From positions 62,001 to 126,000 of the forward strand of contig JBJMMD010000016.1 in the NCBI GenBank assembly GCA_045804965.1: DNA of 64,000 nucleotides, read 5' to 3'. Shown piece after piece: positions 24,570-33,569 of this stretch; the stretch's first letter is position 1, and every line of letters starts with the position of its first letter. Both the position numbers and the translations under genes were made by a program. The notes under the pieces were generated by a model that saw nothing but the letters and a program-made list of their open reading frames with translations, ran no database searches and was not told where the DNA came from. This DNA is from CAVTUU01 sp045804965. Lineage in GTDB: Bacteria > Chloroflexota > Chloroflexia > Thermomicrobiales > UBA6265.

Positions 24570-26141
24570 ATGCCGGGACCGAACGCGACAAACCGACGTG
24601 ATCCTCTTCTCGTCGGCCTCGACATGGGCTCGACGAGTGTCAAGGCGGTCGTCTATGAACCGACTGGGAAAGCAGTGGCCCGCGCCAGCGTGCCATCCGC
24701 GGTTCATTATCCGCGGCCGGCCTGGGCCCACTACAGCCCCGACGAACTCTGGGCGCAAGCGGTCCATGTCTTGCGTGAGGCAGTCGAAAAACTCGACGAT
24801 CCGCGCCGTATCGCCGGAATTGCCGTCGCCAGCGTCGGGGAGGCTGGAGTCCCGCTCGACGAAGACGGCAACCCCACGTATGACTTCATCGCTTGGTTCG
24901 ATCAGCGGACGCTGAAGCAACAGGCATTCGTCGAGCAGGCGGTGGGCGAAGATCGATGCTTCGAGATCACGGGGCTCTCAATCGCGCCCATCTTCAGTCT
25001 CTGCAAGCTCCTCTGGATCAAAGACAACCACCCCGACGCTTGGAATCGAACTCGGCGGTGGCTTCACGTCGCAGATTACGTCGCCTATCGCCTCTCCGGC
25101 GCTCAGGCAACCGATTGGTCGCTTGCCTCGCGAACGATGGCGTTCGATATACGCAAGCGGGTGTGGAGCGACGAACTCCTCAAAATTGTCGGCATCGACC
25201 GCGCTCTCTTCGCCGAGCCGGTGGCGAGCGGAACGGCAATCGGGCAGGTCACCGCGGAAGCAGCGCAAGCAACCGGACTTCCCGCAGGTGCGGTTATCGC
25301 GACCGGCGGCCAAGACCATGTCTGCGGCGCGCTGGCCGCCGGTGTAACCAGTCCCGGAACGCTGCTCGATTCGCTTGGCACCGCTGAAGCGATTTGTGTT
25401 GCCCTCGATCAACCGCTCGGCGATCCAAATCTCGGCCGCCAAGGCTATAGCCAGGGCGCGCACGTCGCGCCCGGCCAATACTACGTGTATGGCGGTGTCT
25501 ACACGTCCGGCGCCAGCATCAACTGGTGGAAAGACGTGCTCAGTGTGGACCACGACGCGATGATCGCGGAGGCAGCTCTCGTGCCAGCCGGTAGCCTCGG
25601 CGTCGGATTTCTTCCCCACTTGCGGATGGGCAATCCGCCGCACATGGACGCTCGCTCCCGCGGCGCCTTCGTTGGGCTGACGACTGATGTCAACCGCGGC
25701 GTGTTGACTCGGGCGGTATTTGAAGGTCTCGCCTTTGAAGCGCGGGCAACGCTCGAGCCGCTGCTTGACTTCGCCGGGCTCGATGCGCTTGGCGACGTCA
25801 CGATGATCGGCGGCGGCACCCGCAACGATTTGCTAACCAAGATCAAAGCGTCGGTCTACAACGCGAAGATCAACGTCGTCGATCTGGAAGAAGCAACGGC
25901 GCTCGGGGCCGCGATCCTGGCCGGAATCGGCGCCGGCGTCTATCGCGATGTCGCGGACGCGCTACATAGGATTCAATCGTCGTCGCGAGTCGTCGAACCG
26001 ACCCAAGCAGACGTGCCGGCGTACGACGCATACTATCGCGAGGTCTATGCTCCCCTCTACTCCGCGCTACGCACCGTCAATCACGTCATCCACCGGCTTG
26101 CTCACAACGAATCTGGTCCCGATGTAAAGGCGGGAGCATAG
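24570..26141 (+). CDS. FGGY-family carbohydrate kinase
   Basis: The 523-aa product has the FGGY N-terminal phosphate loop (VGLDMGSTSVKAVVYEPTG), IAWFDQR in the substrate region, GGQDHVCGALAAGV, and C-terminal VTMIGGGTRNDLLTKI with ATALGAAILAG. It phosphorylates a pentose, hexose, polyol or AI-2-like sugar with ATP. The sequence looks closer to the LsrK/fuculokinase side than to xylulokinase. The next kinase gene starts 6 bases later, so the two are co-transcribed. The imported sugar of the neighbouring ABC system is a plausible substrate. Confidence 0.88.
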   Translation: MPGPNATNRRDPLLVGLDMGSTSVKAVVYEPTGKAVARASVPSAVHYPRPAWAHYSPDELWAQAVHVLREAVEKLDDPRRIAGIAVASVGEAGVPLDEDGNPTYDFIAWFDQRTLKQQAFVEQAVGEDRCFEITGLSIAPIFSLCKLLWIKDNHPDAWNRTRRWLHVADYVAYRLSGAQATDWSLASRTMAFDIRKRVWSDELLKIVGIDRALFAEPVASGTAIGQVTAEAAQATGLPAGAVIATGGQDHVCGALAAGVTSPGTLLDSLGTAEAICVALDQPLGDPNLGRQGYSQGAHVAPGQYYVYGGVYTSGASINWWKDVLSVDHDAMIAEAALVPAGSLGVGFLPHLRMGNPPHMDARSRGAFVGLTTDVNRGVLTRAVFEGLAFEARATLEPLLDFAGLDALGDVTMIGGGTRNDLLTKIKASVYNAKINVVDLEEATALGAAILAGIGAGVYRDVADALHRIQSSSRVVEPTQADVPAYDAYYREVYAPLYSALRTVNHVIHRLAHNESGPDVKAGA

Positions 26142-26147
26142 GGCGAG

Positions 26148-27686
26148 ATGGAGGAAGCGCTACTCGGCCTCGATCTCGGAACGTCGGCGGTGAAAGCGCT
26201 GATCTGCGATGAACGCGGCCGGGTTTTGGGCCGGGGTCACGCGGAACATCCAATCAATCGGCCCGTTCCCGGCGCCGCCGAACAAGATCCTGAGGACTGG
26301 TGGCAGGCGGTCAAGGTCGCCACCTGGCAGGCGCTTGCCGGCCGTGGATCGAGCAAGATCGCGGCCATTGGTTTGACCGGCCAGATGCACGGCACAATCC
26401 TGCTCGATCGCCATGATCGACCGGTATTGCCCGCGATCATCTGGGCAGATGCGCGATCACGGGCGGAGGTTGAAGCGATCACCGCGACCATCGGTTCGCC
26501 GCGTCTGATCCAAATCACGGGCAGCCCGCTGGCAACAGGTTTTCAGGCGGCCACGGTGAAGTGGGTGCAAAGAAACTACGCGCAGAAATGGCCCTCCGTT
26601 CGCCGGATTCTGCTGCCGAAGGATTACCTTCGCCTTCGACTGACCGGGGATTTCGCTACTGACCCGAGCGATGCTTCCAGCACACTGTTGCTCGATCTCA
26701 ACACGCGGCAATGGTCCGAGCAAATGCTTGATACCGTCAGGATTGAACGGAGCATGTTGCCCGCCATATTGCCGTCGGCCGCGATCACCGGAACCTTGAC
26801 AGGCGAGGCAGCAAACGAGCTTGGGCTCTCATCCGGCGTCCCGGTGATCGCCGGCGGCGGCGATGCGCCCTGCGGCGCGCTCGGCGCTGGGATTGTCGAT
26901 CCGAATTCGATGCTGCTGACGATTAGTACCGGCGGTCAAGCCCTTGTGCCTTCGGATTCCCCCAAGATCGATACCTCTGGACGCATGCACACCTATTGCT
27001 CAGCGCTCAACCGGCCAGGTTGGTATCAAATGGGCGCCACGTTGGTGGCTGGACTGGCGATGAAGTGGCTGCGAGATGAGGTATTCGCCCTCGACGACGA
27101 ATCCGGGTACGACGAGATGACCCGGCTCGCAGCGATGGCGCCTCCTGGGGCAAGCGGTTTGATCTTCCTGCCCTACTTAATCGGGGAAAGGACACCCCAC
27201 ATGAATCCAACGGCCCGGGGAATGTTCATCGGTCTCACCGCGAGCCACGGACGAGCACATCTGACTCGCGCCGTCATGGAAGGCGTGACGTTCGCACTCT
27301 TCGATGCCTACGACGTCCTCCGCCAAGCCGGAGCCTCGCCGGCAAGCGTCGTGCTCGCCGGCGGCGGTGCAAAGAGCGGTCTGTGGCAAGAGCTGGTCGC
27401 GGATGTGTTCGACATGACGATCGTTCCGCTCAAGACCGCCGAACAGTCTGCACGAGGAGCCGCCCTTCTCGCCGGCGAGGGGGTTGGCTGGTTCAACGCC
27501 GCATCAACAGCTGCCAGCTGGGTTGAATACGGACCTGCAGTCACCGCTGATTCGAGCGATCATGAAATCTATTCCCAATTGCTACCGATGTACCGAGATG
27601 CGTACGCCAAGCATATTGACGATTTCGAACGCCTCGCCCAGATCGAACAAAACGCGCTCAAGAGGCCGACTGCATTTGCTGAATGA
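26148..27686 (+). CDS. xylB: Xylulokinase-like FGGY kinase
   Basis: The 512-aa protein shows ALLGLDLGTSAVKALICDERG, GLTGQMHGTILLDRHDRPVL (the D-xylulose site GQMHG), IIWADARS, GGGDAPCGALGAGI, PYLIGERTPHMNP and GGGAKSGLWQELVADV. This is the standard xylulokinase pattern: ATP plus D-xylulose gives xylulose 5-phosphate for the pentose phosphate pathway. It starts 6 bases after the first kinase. No xylose isomerase is in the window. It converges with and overlaps another FGGY kinase by 29 bases at the 3' end. Confidence 0.85.
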   Translation: MEEALLGLDLGTSAVKALICDERGRVLGRGHAEHPINRPVPGAAEQDPEDWWQAVKVATWQALAGRGSSKIAAIGLTGQMHGTILLDRHDRPVLPAIIWADARSRAEVEAITATIGSPRLIQITGSPLATGFQAATVKWVQRNYAQKWPSVRRILLPKDYLRLRLTGDFATDPSDASSTLLLDLNTRQWSEQMLDTVRIERSMLPAILPSAAITGTLTGEAANELGLSSGVPVIAGGGDAPCGALGAGIVDPNSMLLTISTGGQALVPSDSPKIDTSGRMHTYCSALNRPGWYQMGATLVAGLAMKWLRDEVFALDDESGYDEMTRLAAMAPPGASGLIFLPYLIGERTPHMNPTARGMFIGLTASHGRAHLTRAVMEGVTFALFDAYDVLRQAGASPASVVLAGGGAKSGLWQELVADVFDMTIVPLKTAEQSARGAALLAGEGVGWFNAASTAASWVEYGPAVTADSSDHEIYSQLLPMYRDAYAKHIDDFERLAQIEQNALKRPTAFAE

Positions 27687-29097
27687 GCCGTCGCCGTTCG
27701 GACAATCTAAATGCCCCACGAACTTCGGGACGGGGATTGATTTCGGCGATGACCGGTGGCCGCCGGGTCGCGGCGACATCGGCGACAGGCTCGCCGCGTA
27801 CGACCGCCGCGGCTTGCGCCGCCGCTCCGCGCGCGGCATGTTCTTGGCCGGCCCGCACGATCACCGGCAGGCCGGTCGCATCGGCAATCGCTTGTTGCCA
27901 CGCAGGGTGACCTGATCCGCCGCCGACCAGATTGAGGGCGGACCCGTTAACGCCCACCCGGTTGAGCGTTTCCACACAGTAAGCGAGCCCGGCGGCGACG
28001 CCATCGAGCGCAGCGCGGATCATCAGCTCCGCGGTTAGCTTTTCGGCGGTGATGCCGGTCAGTGCGCCGGTCACGTTGGGCAGATTCGGCGTGCGCTCGC
28101 CCTCGAAATACGGCAGGAGCAAGAGACCCCCTGCTCCCGGCTCGATATTCGCGGCGCCATCGAGCGCCGTTCCTCGCTCGATGCCGAACGCTTGCGCCGT
28201 TGCATCGACCACTCTCGTGCAATTGAGCATGCACGCCAGCGGCAAAAATTTCCCAGTCGCGTCAGCGAAGCCGCAGACTTCACCAGTTTCATCGCTCGTT
28301 GCACGGTCACTCACAGCGAACGCGGTCCCGCTCGTGCCGAGGCTGATGACCATCTCGCCGGTAGCCGCACCCACGCCAAGTGCGGCACCCATGTTGTCCC
28401 CGGTCCCAGGTCCGACCACGATGCCTTGAGGAAGTCCGAGTTCCCGTGCGGCTTCGCTCGTCAGCGTCCCTGCCGCCACTTCCGGGTCCCGGACCTCCGG
28501 CAACCGAATTCGTTGCGCGTCCGCTTCGCCAATCGCCAACGCGAGCAGGTCGCGACGGTCGCGGCCTTGGACCGGTGACCACCAACCGCTACCCGAGGCG
28601 TCGCCCCGGTCGGTGGCCAGATTGCCGGTCAAGCGGAAGTTCAGCCAGTCATGCGGCAAACAGGCGGCTGACGAGTGGGTGATGTCCGCAGGCGTCGTTC
28701 GCTTGATTTGGGCGAGCTTGGCTATGGTCACTGCCGCGACCAAACGTGTGCCGATCTCTCGCGCGAAATCTGCTTCGCGATTGAGCCGTTCGGCATCGGG
28801 CGCGGCATCGACGTTGTTCCAAAGCGGCGCCGGCCGCACGATGTCGCCCGCTTCATCGATCAGAACGCAACCATGCTGTTGACCGGCGACCGCCAGCCCG
28901 CGCACGTTGAGACCGCGCAGATCGATCGCCGAAACGGCGGTTCGCAACGCAGTCCACCATTCACTTGGATGCTGGGTCGAGGCGCCGCTGTGGGAGGCGC
29001 GTCCTTCGCCATGCACTTCCCCTGTTTCGAGGTCGACGGCAAGCACTTTCGTCGATTGGGTTCCCGAGTCGACGCCGAGCACAACGTCGCGATTCAT
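27658..29097 (-). CDS. Xylulokinase-type FGGY kinase (second, divergent form)
   Basis: The 479-aa protein starts MNRDVVLGVDSGTQSTKVLA and carries GLAVAGQQHGCVLIDEAG (GQQHG substrate motif), LWNNVDAAPDAE, PGTGDNMGAALGVG, PYFEGERTPNLPN and LVGGGSGHPAWQQAIAD. The pattern matches the actinobacterial XylB branch, which is distinct from the 26148 protein, so the two are not recent duplicates. Its 3' end overlaps the convergent kinase gene. It is divergent, 77 bases away, from the MqnA-like gene. Confidence 0.85.
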   Translation of the reverse strand: MNRDVVLGVDSGTQSTKVLAVDLETGEVHGEGRASHSGASTQHPSEWWTALRTAVSAIDLRGLNVRGLAVAGQQHGCVLIDEAGDIVRPAPLWNNVDAAPDAERLNREADFAREIGTRLVAAVTIAKLAQIKRTTPADITHSSAACLPHDWLNFRLTGNLATDRGDASGSGWWSPVQGRDRRDLLALAIGEADAQRIRLPEVRDPEVAAGTLTSEAARELGLPQGIVVGPGTGDNMGAALGVGAATGEMVISLGTSGTAFAVSDRATSDETGEVCGFADATGKFLPLACMLNCTRVVDATAQAFGIERGTALDGAANIEPGAGGLLLLPYFEGERTPNLPNVTGALTGITAEKLTAELMIRAALDGVAAGLAYCVETLNRVGVNGSALNLVGGGSGHPAWQQAIADATGLPVIVRAGQEHAARGAAAQAAAVVRGEPVADVAATRRPPVIAEINPRPEVRGAFRLSERRRLIQQMQSAS

Positions 29098-29174
29098 CCC
29101 GGCCTCCTCTACAATCGGTTGTCGCCGCGGCGGCAGGGATCGATTGTATGCCGAGTAGTGTTTCCGGAGGACGC

Positions 29175-29945
29175 GTGCGGCTGCTCATTCATGACACCCT
29201 GATCACAAGCCCATTCACAATGCCGATCAGCCAGCGGTGGCTCGAATCACCCCTCCCGCTCGAGACGCGTGCATCGCTGGCGGGAGGGGATTTGACGGCG
29301 GACGACGTCGCGTTCCTGCCCGCAGCTGAAATCGCATCCTTGCACGACACGCATCACATCCTGCCCGATTTTGCCGCCGTATCGTTTCAGCGCGGCGCGA
29401 TCGCGATGCGCGTGCCCGTCCGCCCGGATGAGATCCGGGTGACCCCGGTACGGCTTTGGCACGCATCGAGCTCGGCCGAGATGCTGGCCCGGGCCACGCT
29501 CCATCCCTTTTACGGCATCACCCCGACAACCTTCACGAGCAGCAACACCGCGGAAGCGCAAGTGGTCATCCTCGAAGGGAGTGAGGCGCTGCAAGCGCCG
29601 GAAGCCGGTTTTAGCGAGGATCTTGTGCGGGCCTGGTTCATCCTGACTGAGCAGCCGTTTGTCAGTCACATCGTGGTCGCGCCCAAAGCGCTCGATCGCC
29701 AGGCACTCGCGCCGGCCCTGTCAACCCTCTCTGATCTCCGCCTTGCGGGACACGAACGGCGCAAAGAGGTTCGGCGGGCTATCGCCGAAACGGCTCAGCT
29801 CGAACCGAATGTAGTCACCGACTTCTTCCTCGCGCAGCGGTACACGCTCGAACCGAACGACCGGCGATCGTTGCTGATGCTTTTGCAGCGAGGCAATCGT
29901 GGCTCGGCCCTCCCATATGTCTGGGACGTGAGCTATGTGGAATGA
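29175..29945 (+). CDS. MqnA-like (chorismate dehydratase/periplasmic-binding fold) protein
   Basis: From GTG 29175, with GGAGG 4 bases upstream, the product is 256 aa and cytoplasmic. ETRASLAGGDLTADDVAFLP, HHILPDFAAVSFQRG and DLVRAWFILTEQPFVSHIVV align with conserved parts of MqnA, which removes water from chorismate in the futalosine route to menaquinone. The usual N-terminal Tyr-Leu-Asn stretch is changed to LITSPFTMPISQRW, so the substrate may differ. No other mqn gene is in the window. The 3' end overlaps the convergent kinase gene by 13 bases. Confidence 0.5.
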   Translation: MRLLIHDTLITSPFTMPISQRWLESPLPLETRASLAGGDLTADDVAFLPAAEIASLHDTHHILPDFAAVSFQRGAIAMRVPVRPDEIRVTPVRLWHASSSAEMLARATLHPFYGITPTTFTSSNTAEAQVVILEGSEALQAPEAGFSEDLVRAWFILTEQPFVSHIVVAPKALDRQALAPALSTLSDLRLAGHERRKEVRRAIAETAQLEPNVVTDFFLAQRYTLEPNDRRSLLMLLQRGNRGSALPYVWDVSYVE

Positions 29946-31654
29946 GTGGTTGCCGAAGCGAGCTCTTGCGCCCGGGTCTCATCGTTAACTGGTGCAGCCG
30001 GCAGTGTGATGGTGAAGGTCGACCCCTCGTCGACCACGCTTTCGGCTGAGATCGTGCCGCCCATTGCCTCGACGAGCTCCTTGGCAATGGCCAGGCCAAG
30101 CCCAGACCCACCCGCGCCGCGGCTCCGAGATTGTTCGGCGCGAAAGAAACGCTGAAAGATATTCGGAATCGCATCCGGCGGTATGCCGACCCCGGTGTCG
30201 TGCACGGAAACGGCGATGGCGCCATCAACGCGTTCGGCCGTGCCGACAATGATGCCGCCCCGTGGCGTGAAGCGAATCGCGTTCCGGATCAGATTCTGCA
30301 AGACCTGCACGAGCCGTTGCCGATCGCATCGGCAGAGCAATGGTCCGTCCTGGATTTGGGCAGAAAGTGTGAGCCCGGCGTCCCGGTGGGCTGGTCCCGC
30401 GAGTGATTCGATCGCTTCGCGCACGACCGAACCGGCATCAACATCTTCGAGGTGCAATTCAATGCGCTGGCTCTCTAAGCGCGTGAGTTGGAAGAGATCT
30501 TCAACCAAGCGCTCCAGGCGGTCGGTTTCCCGCAGCGCGATGCGGGAATACTCCTCGACCTGCGACGGATCGGTTTGCAAGGCCTCGATGTGCCCGCGAA
30601 TGAGCGAGACCGGAGTCCGCAGTTCGTGGGAAACATTGGCGATCAGGTCTCGGTTTGCCGCTAGCAAATCTTCGGCCCGCTGGCGGAGTTCCGCATCCTC
30701 TGCGATCGACCCTTCGAGCTGGTCAGCCATGTTATTGAAGTTCATTTCCAACGCGCCGATTTCATCTTGACTCCGGATCGGCACCCGCGCGTCAAGCTCA
30801 CCGCGAGAGAACTCCTGCGTCGCCTCGGCAAGTTCGCGCACGGGTTGGCTAATCGTATTCGCCCGCCGGATGCCGATGATCGCCGCGACGGGAATCGCGG
30901 GGATACCCAGGATCAGTGCCGCCGTCAGACCGATCTGACCCACATAGTTCAAGGTGAGCAGCGCCCAGTCCAGACCGGCGGGAAAACTGCGGTCGGCCTT
31001 GTCGACGACAACGGCGCCGACGATGTTGCCGTCGTCGTCCGACAGTGGATAGGCTCCCGTAATCACCGATGATTTCGGTCGAATGACGCTGTTTTTGACG
31101 ACATCGGTCGAGCCGGCGAGCGCGCGCTGAGCGACGCCGGGCGCGGCGGGACTCGCCAATAGCACCGCTTGTCCAATCAGCTCCGAGGCACTTGAGGCAA
31201 CGATCGTTTCGGTTGCGTCGACGATCGAGATCGAGCTGATGTTGTCGAACTCGCGCCCGATCGTTGACCAGAAGTTGATATCGCGCGTGAACCGGTTAGG
31301 TCCGAGATCGCCTTCCGACATTCCTAGCAGAATTGCCGACGTTTCTTCTGGCGTGAGTTGCTTTTTCGCGTTGAGCTCTTGGAGTACGTTTGCGACTTCG
31401 CGCGCTTCCGCGGACGGTTCTCGGGATCGCGGATCATTGAAGTACGAAACAGTGACTAAGACCAACGCGCCCGCAATCGACGCCGCGATGACGCTGAGGA
31501 AAACAGTTGCCAGGTGGGAACTGGCAAGCCGCCAGCGCAGGCTACGCGCGCATTTCCGGCGGAATGCTTCGTAGAGCGGCCAGATCAGCAGGAATTTCAA
31601 GTAGCTCAGCCGATGGGGCCACGGGTTCTGTCCCGACCTCGTAGGCGTGCCCAT
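29933..31654 (-). CDS. Membrane sensor histidine kinase (HAMP, HisKA, HATPase)
   Basis: The 573-aa protein has a basic N-terminus, helix 1 (about 48-68), an extracytoplasmic sensor of about 165 residues, helix 2 (about 238-260), HAMP, then HisKA with DLIANVSHELRTPVSLIRGH and HATPase_c (NLIRNAIRFTPRGG, VHDTGVGIPPD, GGSGLGLAI). It phosphorylates the regulator encoded 12 bases upstream. Gene order is sensor-like membrane protein, response regulator, kinase, all coupled. The stop overlaps the convergent MqnA-like gene. Confidence 0.92.
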   Translation of the reverse strand: MGTPTRSGQNPWPHRLSYLKFLLIWPLYEAFRRKCARSLRWRLASSHLATVFLSVIAASIAGALVLVTVSYFNDPRSREPSAEAREVANVLQELNAKKQLTPEETSAILLGMSEGDLGPNRFTRDINFWSTIGREFDNISSISIVDATETIVASSASELIGQAVLLASPAAPGVAQRALAGSTDVVKNSVIRPKSSVITGAYPLSDDDGNIVGAVVVDKADRSFPAGLDWALLTLNYVGQIGLTAALILGIPAIPVAAIIGIRRANTISQPVRELAEATQEFSRGELDARVPIRSQDEIGALEMNFNNMADQLEGSIAEDAELRQRAEDLLAANRDLIANVSHELRTPVSLIRGHIEALQTDPSQVEEYSRIALRETDRLERLVEDLFQLTRLESQRIELHLEDVDAGSVVREAIESLAGPAHRDAGLTLSAQIQDGPLLCRCDRQRLVQVLQNLIRNAIRFTPRGGIIVGTAERVDGAIAVSVHDTGVGIPPDAIPNIFQRFFRAEQSRSRGAGGSGLGLAIAKELVEAMGGTISAESVVDEGSTFTITLPAAPVNDETRAQELASATTHST

Positions 31655-31666
31655 AATTGGCCTTCG

Positions 31667-32365
31667 CTAGCCGGCAGGCTGAAGCTTGTAACCGATGCCC
31701 CAGACGGTGCGAATTGCGTCCGCTTCGTCGCCGAGCTTCTTGCGAAGCCGCTGGACGTGCGTATCGACGGTACGATCGGTCACGTACACATCGTCGCCCC
31801 AAATCCGCTCTAAAAGATAGTCACGGCTGAACGCCCGTCCGGGGTTTTGCACGAACATCGCCAGCAGGTCGAACTCCTTGGGCGTGAGATCAAGCTCTTC
31901 ATCGCTCACAAAGGCCGTGCGCATATCGAGGCTCAGGCGGATTTGGCCCGACTCTAGAGGAACTTCGGTCACCGCTTGGGGTTCGAGCGATGATTCGTGA
32001 AACTGCTCGCGGCGCAGAATAGCGCGCACGCGTGCTTGCAGTTCGCGAATCTTGAACGGCTTGGTGAGGTAATCATCGGCCCCGACTTCGAGACCGAGCA
32101 CGATATCCGCTTCTTCGCTGCGGGCGGTCAACATTAACACCGGCATGATCGACTGCTCGCGAATGCGGCGGCAGACCGCGAGCCCGTCTAGCTTCGGCAG
32201 CATCCAGTCGAGAACGACGAGGTCAGGCTTGATCGCGTTCGCGATCTCGACTCCTGTTTCGCCGTCAAACGACTGGTAGACCTCGTGGCCCTCCTGCCGC
32301 AGTTGGCGGGCGATGAGGTCATTAAGGTCGATTTCATCCTCGACAACTAATATGCGGGCCATCAT
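31667..32365 (-). CDS. OmpR/PhoB-family response regulator
   Basis: The 232-aa product has a receiver domain (LVVEDEIDLNDL; phosphoacceptor Asp in LVVLDWMLPKLDG; DDYLTKPFKIREL) and a winged-helix domain ending DTHVQRLRKKLGDEADAIRT...GIGYKL. Two adjacent ATG codons (32365 and 32362) can start it, 3 bases after the upstream gene's stop, so translation is coupled. Three TGTYACGA repeats at 11-bp phasing lie ahead of the operon (33194-33234) and suggest autoregulation. Confidence 0.92.
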   Translation of the reverse strand: MMARILVVEDEIDLNDLIARQLRQEGHEVYQSFDGETGVEIANAIKPDLVVLDWMLPKLDGLAVCRRIREQSIMPVLMLTARSEEADIVLGLEVGADDYLTKPFKIRELQARVRAILRREQFHESSLEPQAVTEVPLESGQIRLSLDMRTAFVSDEELDLTPKEFDLLAMFVQNPGRAFSRDYLLERIWGDDVYVTDRTVDTHVQRLRKKLGDEADAIRTVWGIGYKLQPAG

Positions 32366-32368
32366 TGA

Positions 32369-33127
32369 TTAAGTATCCCAGGTGCGCGTTTGATTCGGCC
32401 ACCTTGGCCCAATTGGGACAGTGTCTTGACCAGGGGAGAGGGGAGCTTCGTGTTTCCGGTCGAGCATCTTTCGGGCGCAGGCGCGCGAAAACGACGCCAA
32501 AACACCCATCAGATGCAGCGCCATCGTCGCGATCACGAGCGCAAGTAGCATGAGGAGAATCTTGAACGTGGCGCCGATGTAGATGGGTCCGAACCCGACC
32601 TGCATGCTGCCGCCATGAAACCAGGGCGAAACCATGAGCACTGCGGTTAAGCCGGCTGAAACGAGCAACGCGGCTAGCGAAATGACGCCAAGCGGAAACT
32701 TGATCAGTAAATAGATCAGGCCCTTCACCGTCGCGCGATCGAAGGCGCGCGCGACGAACCATTGCACGCGCGCCTTCGATCCCTGAGGCCAGTTGAACGT
32801 TTTCGGCATCGGTAACTTGAAGAGCCACGAAGCCAATTGCCGCTCAATCGAGATCATTACGAGCGTGAGGAGAAGCGTGATCGTCAAGTAAAGCATGACC
32901 AGCGGCGTCCAAAGCAGGATCGGCCATCGCAAGTTGATGAGCTGCACGCCGTGAAAGATCAATCCAACACCGGCAACGGCCCCGGCCACGATGGTGGCGA
33001 AATAGATCAGACCCAGGGGGCCGGCAAGCGCCAGGTAGAGGATGTTCCGATAGGTTTGCTTCTTAAACGCGATGCTGAAGAAACCACCTTCGTCATCGGT
33101 GACTGTTTCTTCAGCTTCAGGATTCAC
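32369..33127 (-). CDS. Stand-alone membrane 'putative sensor' domain protein
   Basis: The GTG at 33127 has TAGGAG 9 bases upstream and gives 252 aa; a TTG two codons earlier is too close to that site. Four or five helices follow a short acidic tail: NILYLALAGPLGLIYFATIV, LLTLVMISIERQLASWLF, GLIYLLIKFPLGVISLAALL. This layout, with PLGLIYF and a later Phe-Pro-Leu-Gly repeat, fits the putative-sensor domain usually fused to actinobacterial histidine kinases. Here it is a separate gene in front of a regulator/kinase pair, so it probably feeds signal to that kinase. Confidence 0.65.
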   Translation of the reverse strand: MNPEAEETVTDDEGGFFSIAFKKQTYRNILYLALAGPLGLIYFATIVAGAVAGVGLIFHGVQLINLRWPILLWTPLVMLYLTITLLLTLVMISIERQLASWLFKLPMPKTFNWPQGSKARVQWFVARAFDRATVKGLIYLLIKFPLGVISLAALLVSAGLTAVLMVSPWFHGGSMQVGFGPIYIGATFKILLMLLALVIATMALHLMGVLASFSRACARKMLDRKHEAPLSPGQDTVPIGPRWPNQTRTWDT

Positions 33128-33178
33128 ACACAACCGCTCCTAGCCGACGGCGTCGCCGGCCTCATCTAACTGTTCGTA

Positions 33179-33234
33179 AGTCTAGGCGGGTTCTGTCACG
33201 ACGATTTTGCCTCAATGTTACGAAAATGTTACGA
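33179..33234 (-). promoter_or_regulatory. 11-bp-phased direct repeats and promoter of the sensor-regulator-kinase operon
   Basis: On the plus strand TGTTACGA occurs at 33216 and 33227, and TGTCACGA at 33194, exactly 11 and 22 bp apart. A TAGACT -10 (33184-33179, minus strand) lacks a good -35, which is replaced by the repeats. This is typical of an activator-dependent Pho-box-like promoter. The repeat GTAACA on the minus strand resembles TTAACA boxes of PhoP. Confidence 0.6.
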
Positions 33235-33322
33235 CAAGTTGCCTCTGCAAAATTGCCTGTGCTCTTCGTCCTGCCTTGCTTTCGCGCGGTATCGGGTTCT
33301 TGCAACCGATGTCTGTGGGCAA

Positions 33323-33468
33323 GGCGAGATTCTTCGCCTTCGCTCCGAATGACGGCTGGGAGTGCGCAGAATGACGAAACGGGAGCGCGCAGAATGACGA
33401 AGGGGCGGGCGTTCAGTGTGACGGAAGGAGCGGCGCAGAATGACCGAGGCGCGGGCGCGGAATGACGG
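33323..33468. repeat. Decayed tandem array of a GTCATTCTGAGCG-type repeat
   Basis: One full element (33323-33353; reverse strand GTCATTCGGAGCGAAGGCGA then AGAATCTCGCC) is followed by at least five short degenerate units of the type GCGCAGAATGACGA at about 33361, 33383, 33411, 33432 and 33453. Copies of the same full element occur at 36566 and 52800. The region 33235-33569 contains no gene. Confidence 0.65.
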
Positions 33469-33569
33469 GGGGGGCGGCGTCGAAAATTGGCGAAGAGGTG
33501 ATGAACGTCCTGGCCCGGACGAGGTTGTCTTGGCGGTCTTCGTCTCACGTCCAGTTGATTGAGGTCAGT

